Shown: positions 53,007 through 61,189 of the stretch, piece by piece
Layout: each line of letters begins with the position of its first letter
Position numbering within the stretch: the stretch's first letter is position 1
DNA from: Actinomadura macra NBRC 14102
GTDB taxonomy: Bacteria; Actinomycetota; Actinomycetes; Streptosporangiales; Streptosporangiaceae
Assembly: GCF_001552215.1 (NCBI RefSeq)
Contig: NZ_BCQT01000007.1
Span: forward strand, 80,748 to 144,747
Reading direction: 5' to 3'
Length of the DNA: 64,000 nt
Position numbers and translations under genes: made by a program
The notes under the pieces: model-generated
What the model saw: only the letters and a program-made list of their open reading frames with translations
Told to the model about the DNA's origin: nothing
Databases searched by the model: none

Positions 53007-54647
53007 ATGATGCGCCGACTGGGGGTCTCGGCGCTGGGACTGCAGAACGGCCCCCACCGGGTCACGGTCGACAAGGACCTGCGGGTACCGGCCGCGGACG
53101 GCGTGACGCTGCTCGCCGACCGGTACGCGCCGGCGGACGTGGAGCGGGCACCGACGGTCCTGGTCCGCTCCCCCTACGGACGGCGCGGCCCGTTCGGGCT
53201 GATGTGCGGGCAGGCGTTCGCGTCGCAGGGGTTCCAGGCCGTGGTGCAGAGCGTGCGCGGCGGCTTCGGCTCCGGTGGCGTGTTCGAGGCGCTGGACGAG
53301 CGGGAGGACGGCCTCGCCACCATCGCCTGGCTCAAGGAGCAGCCCTGGTTCGGCGGCACGTTCGCCATGCACGGCCCGAGCTATCTCGGCTACGTGCAGT
53401 GGGCCGTCGCCGCGGAGGCCGGACCGGAGCTGAAGGCCCTGTCGATGCAGGTCACGGCGTCCACCTTCCGGGACGCGGTCAACGTCGGCGGGACGTTCGC
53501 GCTGGAGTCGGCGCTGATCTGGGTCGATCTGACCGCCCGGATGAAGCACTCGCTGTCGGGCATCACGACCGGGATCATGTCGCCGCGCCGCGCCCGCCGG
53601 GCCGCGCTGTCCGGGCGTCCGCTCGCCGAGCTGGACCGGCTCGCGACAGGCGCGCAACAGCGCTTCTTCCAGGAACTGCTGGTCAACGGCCCCGACACGC
53701 CGTTCTGGGACAAGCGCGACTTCAGCCCCACCGTCTCGCAGGTGCGGGCACCGGTGAACATGACCGGCGGCTGGTACGACATCTTCCTGCCCTGGCAGCT
53801 CAAGGACTACGCCGCCCTGCGGGCCGCCGGGCACCGCCCCTACCTGACGATCGGCCCGTGGTTCCACGCCGACCAGCGGATGATGCGCGGGTCGGTCGGG
53901 GAATCGGTGCGCTGGTTCCGGGCCCATCTGCTGGACGACCCGTCCGAACTGCGGGAACAGCCGGTCCGGCTGTTCGTGACCGGCGCGGGCGAGTGGCACG
54001 AGTTCCCCGACTGGCCCGTCCCGGGGATGCGGGAGCAACGCTGGCACCTTCAACCGGGCCGCGCCCTCGCACCGGACGAACCGCCGGGGCCGGATCCGGC
54101 CGTCAACCCTCCCGACACCTACCGCTACGACCCGGAACACCCGACCCCGTTCCTCGGCGGCCCCACCCTGCTCGGCGACAGCCGCCCGTCCATCGACCAG
54201 GCCCGCCTGGAGCGCCGCCGGGACGTGCTGACCTACACCTCCGCCATCCTGGACGAGGACCTGGAGATCATCGGCCCGGTCCTGGCCGACCTGCGGGTCC
54301 GCTCGAACCGTGAGCACACCGACTTCGTCGTCCGGCTCTGCGACGTCTCGCCCGACGGCGAGTCCCGCAACCTGTGCGAGGGCATGCGCCGGCTCGTCCC
54401 CGGCACGCCGGAACCGGACGAGGACGGCGTCCGCCGCGTCGCCGTGGAGCTGTGGCCGGCCGGCCACCGCTTCCACCGCGGTCACCGCGTCCGGGTGCAG
54501 GTCGCGAGCGGCGCCTACCCGCGGGTCGCCCGCAACCCCGGCACCGGTGAGCCCATCGGCACCGCCACCGCGATGCTCACCGCCGACCAGGAGGTGTTCC
54601 ACTCCCCCGCCCACCCCTCGGCGATCATCCTCCCGATCATGGGGTAA
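53007..54647 (+). CDS. CocE/NonD-family alpha/beta hydrolase (cocaine-esterase-like)
   Basis: About 546 residues from ATG 53007; longer in-frame starts exist. The nucleophile elbow is GPSYLGYVQW (GxSxxG) near residue 130. The oxyanion-side segment is RSPYGRRGPFG, and later motifs NMTGGWYDIFL (with the acid) and IGPWFHADQ (with the His) complete the triad. The C-terminal jelly-roll domain (RRVAVELWPAGHRFHRGHRV) matches Xaa-Pro dipeptidyl peptidase/cocaine esterase relatives. It hydrolyses esters or peptides in the cytosol; the substrate is unknown. Confidence 0.9.
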   Translation: MMRRLGVSALGLQNGPHRVTVDKDLRVPAADGVTLLADRYAPADVERAPTVLVRSPYGRRGPFGLMCGQAFASQGFQAVVQSVRGGFGSGGVFEALDEREDGLATIAWLKEQPWFGGTFAMHGPSYLGYVQWAVAAEAGPELKALSMQVTASTFRDAVNVGGTFALESALIWVDLTARMKHSLSGITTGIMSPRRARRAALSGRPLAELDRLATGAQQRFFQELLVNGPDTPFWDKRDFSPTVSQVRAPVNMTGGWYDIFLPWQLKDYAALRAAGHRPYLTIGPWFHADQRMMRGSVGESVRWFRAHLLDDPSELREQPVRLFVTGAGEWHEFPDWPVPGMREQRWHLQPGRALAPDEPPGPDPAVNPPDTYRYDPEHPTPFLGGPTLLGDSRPSIDQARLERRRDVLTYTSAILDEDLEIIGPVLADLRVRSNREHTDFVVRLCDVSPDGESRNLCEGMRRLVPGTPEPDEDGVRRVAVELWPAGHRFHRGHRVRVQVASGAYPRVARNPGTGEPIGTATAMLTADQEVFHSPAHPSAIILPIMG

Positions 54648-54681
54648 GCCCCCGGCCCCCCTCTGCGAGGGGATCGGTGGC

Positions 54682-55323
54682 TCAGCGAACGTCGTCGAGG
54701 TTCCATGAGGTGAGCAGGGGGATCACCGTACCTGGGTGCCAGGCGCCGGTGGCACCGGGGCGGGCGCACAGGTACGAGGCGGCCCGCTCCGCCGTCCAGC
54801 CGTGGGCCTCGCGCAGGCCGTTGCCGAGCATGGTCAGATAGGGCGCCGTCGGCGCGTTCAGCTCCGCCGGGCCGTGCGGGGCCGGGGCGGTGAAGGTGAC
54901 CATGGGGTGGCCGGCGCGCTCACCGACCTTCAGGACGGTCTCGTAGCGGCCGGGGCCGAGCCGCTGGCGACCCGTCCCGATCACCTCGGACAGGTCGTGG
55001 TCGGTGCCGGGTGCGCGCCGCATCTCCTGGGAGATCACGTCGCTGAACTGGCGGCGCGACAGCAGGTAGGCGCGGGCGGCCGCGCGCCCGGGCAGCTCCG
55101 GGTCGTAGAAGGCCATACCGCCGCCCCAGGTCAGCGACGTCAACGCGAAGTAGATGCCGCCCGGGAGCGTGACCGCCGCCTCCGCGCGGGCCGAGCGTGG
55201 GTCACGGCAGCCGGGGTAGCGGCGGGCGCCACCGCCCGGACGGCCGCCGGACAGATAGCAGCCGAACCTCTCGCGGAAGAGGTTCGAGCCGTAGGCCACG
55301 TACCAGAGCGGTTCGTCGTCCAT
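54682..55323 (-). CDS. Gamma-glutamylcyclotransferase-like protein
   Basis: A 213-residue protein with the GGCT-fold start WYVAYGSNLFRERF (YGSNL loop). The expected catalytic Glu may lie in the region near PELPGRAA or further on; I cannot fix it. Some relatives are mis-annotated as histone deacetylases. The role would be cleavage of gamma-glutamyl amides with release of 5-oxoproline, as in the BtrG family, but this is family inference. ATG 55323. Confidence 0.75.
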   Translation of the reverse strand: MDDEPLWYVAYGSNLFRERFGCYLSGGRPGGGARRYPGCRDPRSARAEAAVTLPGGIYFALTSLTWGGGMAFYDPELPGRAAARAYLLSRRQFSDVISQEMRRAPGTDHDLSEVIGTGRQRLGPGRYETVLKVGERAGHPMVTFTAPAPHGPAELNAPTAPYLTMLGNGLREAHGWTAERAASYLCARPGATGAWHPGTVIPLLTSWNLDDVR

Positions 55324-55490
55324 CCCTCCCAGTATCCCCGCCGGTCACCCCCGGTGCGAAGGGGTGACCGAGGAAACGATCCGATTCGCGAGGTTTGACG
55401 GGGTGCGTGCCCGGAAATAGTCTCCTCCGAGCAGGTGTCTACGACGCAGATACCTCCAGGCTTCCCCTGTGTTGTCCCGGAGGATTCGTC

Positions 55491-56765
55491 ATGAACCGCC
55501 CGCTGAACATTGCTCTCGTGTCCGCCTCCGACCTCGACGGCGAACACGCGCACTCCGTCCACGTCCGGGATCTCGCCCGCTCGCTGGCGAGGCCGCGCAC
55601 CAATGACGCGGACGGCAACCACGTCACGCTGTACACCCGGCGCCAGGACCCGGCCGCACGCGGCCGCATCCGGCTCGGGCCGGGTGCCGCGCTCGTCCAC
55701 CTCGATGCCGGGCCCGCCCGGCCCCTCACCGACGATGAGCACCTCGCCCACGTCCGCGACCTCGCCGACGCGCTGCGCCGCCGATGGTCGGGTGCGGGCC
55801 GCCCCGACGTCGTGCACGCCCACGGCTGGGTCGCCGGCCTCGCCTCCTGCGCGGTGGCCCGCGAACTCGGCATCCCCTTCTTCCAGAGCTACCACGGTGT
55901 CGCCGCCGCCGAGCGGCGCGCCGGGCACGAGGTCCACCCGCACCGCGACCGGCTGGAGAAGGCCATCGGACGCGGCGCCCACACGGTCCTCGCCGGGAAC
56001 GCCGAAGAGGCGGGCACCGTCGTGCGGATGGGCGTCCCCCGGCCCGCCGTCAAGGTGATCCCCTACGGTGTGGACGCCGACCAGTTCGCGCAGGCCGGGC
56101 CCGCGATGCCCTCCAGCGACCGGGACCGTCTGGTGATGGTCTGCCGCGACCTGGAGGCCGGTGACGTCGAGACCGCGCTGCGCGCCCTCGTGCACGTCCC
56201 CGGCGCCGAACTGGCGGTCGCCGGCGGCCCTGACCGCGAGGACCTGGAGAACGACCCGGTCGTGCACCGGTTGATGCTCCTCGCCAAGGAACTGCACGTC
56301 GCCGACCGCGTCATCTTCCTGGGACGGCTGCCCCGCAAGGCGCTGCCCAAGCTGCTGCGCACCGCCCGGCTGGCGCTGTGCCTGGCCCCCGTCCAGCCGT
56401 CCCCGGCGGTGCCGCTGGAGGCCATGGCCTGCGGCGTTCCCGTCGTGGCGACCCCGGCGGGCGGCCACACCGACGAGGTGCTCGACAAGATCACCGGTCT
56501 GCACGTCCCGGCGGGACGGCCGGCCGTGATCGGACGGGCGATCCGCGCGCTGCTCGCCGAGGAGACCACGCTGCACGGCTACGCGATCGCCGCCGCGGAC
56601 CGGGCCCGCTCCCGCTACTCCTGGGAGCGGATCGCGGGCGAGACGTTGCGCGCCTACGCCAAGGCGCTCCCCGAGCCCGAGCCCGAGCCCGTGCCCGTCC
56701 CCGGGCCGCGGGAGACCGACGAGGCGGAGCGCGAGGCCGACCTGGCCCCCGCCCTGGCCGGCTGA
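55491..56765 (+). CDS. GT4-family glycosyltransferase
   Basis: A 424-residue GT-B glycosyltransferase. The N-terminal acceptor domain has HAHGWVAGLAS and YHGVAAAERRA; the C-terminal donor domain has FLGRLPRKALPKLLRTARLA then a CLAPVQPSPAVPLEAMACGV stretch with the ExxxxxxxE nucleotide-sugar motif. ATG 55491 follows CCGGAGGA. The C terminus ends in an Glu-Pro repeat tail. It would transfer a sugar from a nucleotide donor to an unknown acceptor in the cytosol. It is followed by a GC-rich hairpin. Confidence 0.9.
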   Translation: MNRPLNIALVSASDLDGEHAHSVHVRDLARSLARPRTNDADGNHVTLYTRRQDPAARGRIRLGPGAALVHLDAGPARPLTDDEHLAHVRDLADALRRRWSGAGRPDVVHAHGWVAGLASCAVARELGIPFFQSYHGVAAAERRAGHEVHPHRDRLEKAIGRGAHTVLAGNAEEAGTVVRMGVPRPAVKVIPYGVDADQFAQAGPAMPSSDRDRLVMVCRDLEAGDVETALRALVHVPGAELAVAGGPDREDLENDPVVHRLMLLAKELHVADRVIFLGRLPRKALPKLLRTARLALCLAPVQPSPAVPLEAMACGVPVVATPAGGHTDEVLDKITGLHVPAGRPAVIGRAIRALLAEETTLHGYAIAAADRARSRYSWERIAGETLRAYAKALPEPEPEPVPVPGPRETDEAEREADLAPALAG

Positions 56766-56782
56766 CGCGCATCGCCGCGTAG

Positions 56783-56814
56783 GGGCCCCGGATCCCTCCC
56801 CGGATCCGGGGCCC
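56783..56814 (+). terminator. GC-rich hairpin after the glycosyltransferase
   Basis: A perfect 13-bp stem: GGGCCCCGGATCC (56783-56795) and GGATCCGGGGCCC (56802-56814) with a 6-base loop. No T-run follows, but a terminator is the likeliest role, 18 bases after the stop. Confidence 0.75.
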
Positions 56815-56902
56815 TCGCGTGTCCGGCTCGTACGTGACCGGGCGTTCTCGCCGGTGGGATACTGTGCGACATGGCCGAATACGCGACGTCCGGGGGCGCC
56901 GG

Positions 56903-59851
56903 GTGCTGATCGGGAGGGCGCCGCAGCTCGGCGAGCTGACCGCCGCGCTCGACCGGGCCGCCGCGGGCAGCGCCGGCGTCGTGCTCGTCAGCGGGGACGC
57001 CGGGGTCGGCAAGACCCACCTCGTCGCCGCGCTCACCGGCGCCGCCCGCGACCGCGGCTGCGCCGTCCTCGTCGGTCAGTGCGCCGAGCTGGGCGAGAGC
57101 ATGCCCTACCTGCCACTGGCCGACGCGCTGTGGACCGCCGCGCGCGCTGCCACGCCGGAGGCCGGCGCGGTCCGCGCCGCACTGGACTCCCGTCCCGTGC
57201 TGGGGCGGCTGCTGCCGGACGGTGACGGCGCACCGGGCACGGCGTCCGAGCTCGGACAGCAGCAGCTGTTCGGCGCGGCGCTCGGGCTGCTGGGCGAGCT
57301 CGGACGGGAACGGCCCGTCCTGCTGGTGCTGGAAGACCTGCACTGGGCCGACCGCTCGACGCGGCACCTGCTGACCTTCCTCAGCCGCGTCCTCCAGCGG
57401 GAGCGCGTCTGCCTGATCGGCACCTACCGCTCCGACGACCTGCACCGGCGCCATCCGCTGCGCCCGGTCGTCGCCGAGCTGCTGCGGCTGCCGAACGTGA
57501 CCGCCGTCGAGGTCGTGCCGTTCGGGCCCGGCGAGACCGCCGAGTACCTCGCCGCGCTGGCGGCCGGGGCCGCGCCGGTGACCGCCGAGATCGTCGAGCG
57601 GGTCCACCACCGCTCGGAGGGAAACGCGTTCTACGCCGCCGAGCTGTACTCGGCCGAGAGCACCGGTGAGGCGCTGCCCGCCGGGCTCGCCGACCTGCTG
57701 CTGTCCCGGATGGAGCGGCTGTCGGAGGACGCGCAGCGCGTCGTGCGGGCCGCCGCCGTCGCCGGGCGGCGCGTCGACGACGAGCTGGTCCGCCGGGTGT
57801 CGGGGTTGGACGAGGCCGCCGCCGGCGAGGCACTACGGGAGGTCGTCTCGCACCAGGTGCTCGTCCCGGTGGGTGCCGGCTACACCTTCCGGCACGCGCT
57901 GCTGCGGGAGGCCATCTACGCCGACCTGCTGCCGGGCGAGCGGACCCGGCTGCACTCCGACTTCGCCCGGCTGCTGGCCGGCGGGCCGGACGGGACACCC
58001 GACCGGCGGCGCGGCTCGGCGGCCGAGTTGGCCGCCCACAGCCTCGCCGCGCACGACCTGCCCGCCGCGTTCGCCGCGTCCGTCCGCGCCGGCCGCGAGG
58101 CCGAGCGGCTCGGCGCCCCCGCGGAGGCGTTCGAGCACTTCGACCGGGCGCTGGAGTTGTGGGACACCGTCCCAGACCCCGAGCGCGTCGCCGGGAAGGA
58201 CCGGATGACGCTCTCCCTCGCCGCCGTCCGGGCGTCGGGCCGCGCGGGCGAGATCCGCCGGGCGATCTCGCGGCTACGGCGGCTGCTGGATGTGGCCGAC
58301 CCCGCCGACCTGCGGCTCGGCTCGCGGATCCGCGAGCACCTGGCGTCCTATCTCTCCGACATCGACGAGGACGACGAGGCGCTGGCGGTGGCCCGCGAGT
58401 CGGTGGAGATGCTCCCGCCCGGCCCACCGGACGAGGTGCGGGCCGGGGCCCTCGCCACCTACGCCCGGCAACTGCTCTGGAAGGACCCCGGCAAGCTGCT
58501 GCCCGGCCTCGCCGAGGACGCCGTCGTCGAGGCGCGCGCGGCCGGCGCCGGCGACGCCGAGGCCAGCCTGCTGGTCACGCTCGGTCTCTACCGCGAGTCG
58601 CGGGAGGCCGACCAGGCGGTCGCCGACGTGTTCGCCCGGGCCCGCGACCTCGCCGCCGACGACGACAACCAGCCGGTCGCGCTGCGCGCCGCGTTCCACT
58701 ACGCCCGCACCAAGTTCGACCGCGGCGACCTCGCCGGCGCGACGCTCGCCGCCGACGAGGGCGTCAAACACGCCCTGGACAACGGCCTCGAATGGAGCAC
58801 GTTCGGGACGGTCCTCCGCAGCCTGCAGTACCTGATCCACTACACGTCCGGGGACTGGGACGAGGCGGCGCGGCTGGCCGACGGGTTCACGATCCAGGTC
58901 GTCCGCCCGCCCGAGGCGAGGGTCTCCGCGTACGCGCTGTTCGTGGAGGTCGCACGTGGCGCGCCCACCGTCGACGAACGGCTGCGCTGGATCGCGCCAT
59001 TGTGGGGCGGGGACGGCTTCCTCACCTACGTCGCCCGGGGCCTCGCCGCCGAGCAGGCGCTCTGGCGCGGGGAGCCCGCTACCGCGATCGAGCACATCAC
59101 CAGCGTGCTGGGCGTCCTGTACCCGTACGAGCCCGGCATCATCCGGATCGCCGCGACCGGCCTGTGGGCGCACGCCGACCTCGCCGCCCGCGCCCGCGCC
59201 GCCGGGGACGAGGACGCCGTCCGCGCCGCCGCCGAGGCCGGCGACGGCCTGCTCGACCTGGCGCGGCTGGTCGCCACCACCACCTGGGGTCACCATCCGC
59301 GCGCCTGGCTCGGGCTGGAGGGGCACGCCTGGCTCGCCCGAGCCGAGGCCGAGCGCCGCAGGCTGGACGGCGACCACGACCCCGGCGCGTGGCGCACGTC
59401 GGCCGACCTGTTCACCTACGGCGGGGACGGGTTCGTCTACGAGGTCGCCCGGTCGCGCTACCGGCTGGCCGAGGCCCTCGCCGAGACCGGCGACCGCGAG
59501 GAGGCCACCGCGCAGTGGCGGTCGGCCGTCGACATCGCCGAACGGCTCGGCGCCGCGCCGCTGCTGGCGGCGCTGCGCGACCTCGGGACCCGGGCGCGGC
59601 TGGACGCGGGACGGTCCGCGCCCGGCTCCGGCTCCGCGGCCGGCGTCCGCTCCGGGCCGTTCGCCGCGCTGACCGTCCGCGAGCGGGAGGTGCTCACGCT
59701 CGTCGCGGAGGGACGCAACAACCGGGAGATCGCGGCGGCGCTGTTCATCTCTCCGAAGACCGCGAGCGTGCACGTCTCGAACATCCTCGCCAAGCTGAAC
59801 GTCGCCAGCCGCACCCAGGCCGCCGCATTCGCGCATCGCGAGGGTCTTTAG
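56903..59851 (+). CDS. LuxR-family large ATP-binding transcriptional regulator (second LAL)
   Basis: A 982-residue LAL protein from GTG 56903 (GGGGG about seven bases upstream, MLIGRAPQLGEL being the typical opening). A longer frame back to 56819 exists. Walker A is GDAGVGKTH; Walker B is LLVLEDLHWAD. The middle is TPR-like helical repeat. The C-terminal LuxR HTH is LTVREREVLTLVAEGRNNRE, then IAAALFISPKTASVHVSNIL. It resembles the regulator at 665 in layout but only distantly in sequence. No operon partner is obvious downstream. Confidence 0.88.
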   Translation: MLIGRAPQLGELTAALDRAAAGSAGVVLVSGDAGVGKTHLVAALTGAARDRGCAVLVGQCAELGESMPYLPLADALWTAARAATPEAGAVRAALDSRPVLGRLLPDGDGAPGTASELGQQQLFGAALGLLGELGRERPVLLVLEDLHWADRSTRHLLTFLSRVLQRERVCLIGTYRSDDLHRRHPLRPVVAELLRLPNVTAVEVVPFGPGETAEYLAALAAGAAPVTAEIVERVHHRSEGNAFYAAELYSAESTGEALPAGLADLLLSRMERLSEDAQRVVRAAAVAGRRVDDELVRRVSGLDEAAAGEALREVVSHQVLVPVGAGYTFRHALLREAIYADLLPGERTRLHSDFARLLAGGPDGTPDRRRGSAAELAAHSLAAHDLPAAFAASVRAGREAERLGAPAEAFEHFDRALELWDTVPDPERVAGKDRMTLSLAAVRASGRAGEIRRAISRLRRLLDVADPADLRLGSRIREHLASYLSDIDEDDEALAVARESVEMLPPGPPDEVRAGALATYARQLLWKDPGKLLPGLAEDAVVEARAAGAGDAEASLLVTLGLYRESREADQAVADVFARARDLAADDDNQPVALRAAFHYARTKFDRGDLAGATLAADEGVKHALDNGLEWSTFGTVLRSLQYLIHYTSGDWDEAARLADGFTIQVVRPPEARVSAYALFVEVARGAPTVDERLRWIAPLWGGDGFLTYVARGLAAEQALWRGEPATAIEHITSVLGVLYPYEPGIIRIAATGLWAHADLAARARAAGDEDAVRAAAEAGDGLLDLARLVATTTWGHHPRAWLGLEGHAWLARAEAERRRLDGDHDPGAWRTSADLFTYGGDGFVYEVARSRYRLAEALAETGDREEATAQWRSAVDIAERLGAAPLLAALRDLGTRARLDAGRSAPGSGSAAGVRSGPFAALTVREREVLTLVAEGRNNREIAAALFISPKTASVHVSNILAKLNVASRTQAAAFAHREGL

Positions 59852-60185
59852 GAACGGCACTTGCCACCGGTCTCCCGCTCTATTAATCTTGATTTCGTGA
59901 CTGCCGGGTCGGCCATGGGCCAAAAGCGAGTGAGGCACCCGGCCACGGCGTGAGCGCCAGGGCCCGAGGCCCACCGCCGCCTGTATCCGCGCACTTCGCG
60001 CTCCCTCTTCACCCTTACCGCGGTACCGCGTGTCCTGCTGGACCGGTGCCGTGCATTTCGCGCGCCCCGCCCTTTTCCGGCGCGTCCACACGCCTTTGAC
60101 AAGCCGCGGCCAAGGTCGATTCCGTGGCGAATTCAGCCTGCCCGCGAATCGTCTGCGGGCCGTTAAATCAGGAGCAACACCACAA
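59852..60185. other. Intergenic region before the DDN-hemerythrin gene
   Basis: About 330 bases. An A/T-rich patch near 59880-59898 (TATTAATCTTGATTT) is the best promoter candidate. No gene seen. Confidence 0.45.
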
Positions 60186-61025
60186 ATGTCGAACGACGTC
60201 AACCAGCAGATCATCGAGGAGTTCCGCGGCACCGAGGGGCGCGTCGGCGGCCCCTTCGAGGGCGGCAGGCTCGTCCTGCTCACCACCACCGGCGCACGGT
60301 CCGGCGCCCCGCACACCGTCCCCGTCGGCTACCTGCCGGACCTCGGCGGCCGCATCCATGTGATCGCCTCGGCCGGTGGCGCGCCGCGCCACCCGGACTG
60401 GTACCACAACCTGCTGGCCGACCCACGGGCCACCGTGGAGACGGGCCTGTTCACCTACGACGCGCGGGCCACCGCGCTGGAGGGCGCGGACCGCGACACC
60501 GTCTTCGCCCGCGCGGTCGAGGCCGACCCCGGCTGGGGCGAGTACGAGACCAAGGCGGCCCGGACGCTGCCCGTCGTCGCGCTCGATCCGGTCACCGCCG
60601 GGCCGCCGCCGGTGCCGGGCGGCCCGGGCGACAAGCTCGTCGCGATCCACGCCCTGTTCCGCCGGGAGCTCGAACTGATCCGCAAGGAGGTCACCGCGTC
60701 CGGGTCCACGGTGGGCGCGCAGCTCCGCGTCAACTGCCTGACGCTCTGCGAGGGCCTCGGCAACCACCACGCCGGCGAGGAGCAGGGCATGTTCCCGGTC
60801 CTGGAGAGCGAGGCCCCGGGCCTTACCCCCGCCCTGAACATGCTCCGCGAGGAACACCGCGTGATCAGGCGGCTCCTGGACGACCTTCAGGCCGTCCTCG
60901 CCGGCGGCCGCCCCGATCCGGCGGACCTCGCAGCCGAGGTGGAACGGCTCACCACCGAGGTGGAGGCGCACCTGGACCACGAGGAGGACAGGCTCGTCAC
61001 GATCCTCAACAGCCCCGCGGGATGA
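60186..61025 (+). CDS. DDN-type F420 nitroreductase fused to a hemerythrin-like domain
   Basis: A 279-residue two-domain protein; ATG 60186 follows AGGAGCAA. Residues 1-135 are a DDN/F420-dependent nitroreductase-type split barrel (GGRLVLLTTTGARSGAPHTV, PDWYHNLLADPRATVETG). Residues ~150-279 are a hemerythrin-like four-helix bundle with the iron-ligand pattern HHAGEEQGMFPVLE, then LREEHRVIRRLLDDL, and HLDHEEDRLV. The fusion suggests an F420- or flavin-linked reductase coupled to an oxygen- or iron-binding domain. It lies directly upstream of the lanthipeptide genes on the same strand, 164 bases apart, so a link is possible but unproven. Confidence 0.85.
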   Translation: MSNDVNQQIIEEFRGTEGRVGGPFEGGRLVLLTTTGARSGAPHTVPVGYLPDLGGRIHVIASAGGAPRHPDWYHNLLADPRATVETGLFTYDARATALEGADRDTVFARAVEADPGWGEYETKAARTLPVVALDPVTAGPPPVPGGPGDKLVAIHALFRRELELIRKEVTASGSTVGAQLRVNCLTLCEGLGNHHAGEEQGMFPVLESEAPGLTPALNMLREEHRVIRRLLDDLQAVLAGGRPDPADLAAEVERLTTEVEAHLDHEEDRLVTILNSPAG

Positions 61026-61189
61026 GCGCCCGCGCAGGCGGGCGGGCGGTTCGGTGACGAACGTCGCACGGTCTGTAGTAGATCTTCACGGTTGAGTCGT
61101 TATATCGGCTACTAGTCCCGTTCCGCTGTGGCTGCCATTCTTTTCTCATGAGCGCCGGACGCCGGCGCCGAACGGAAGGGAATGTCGTC

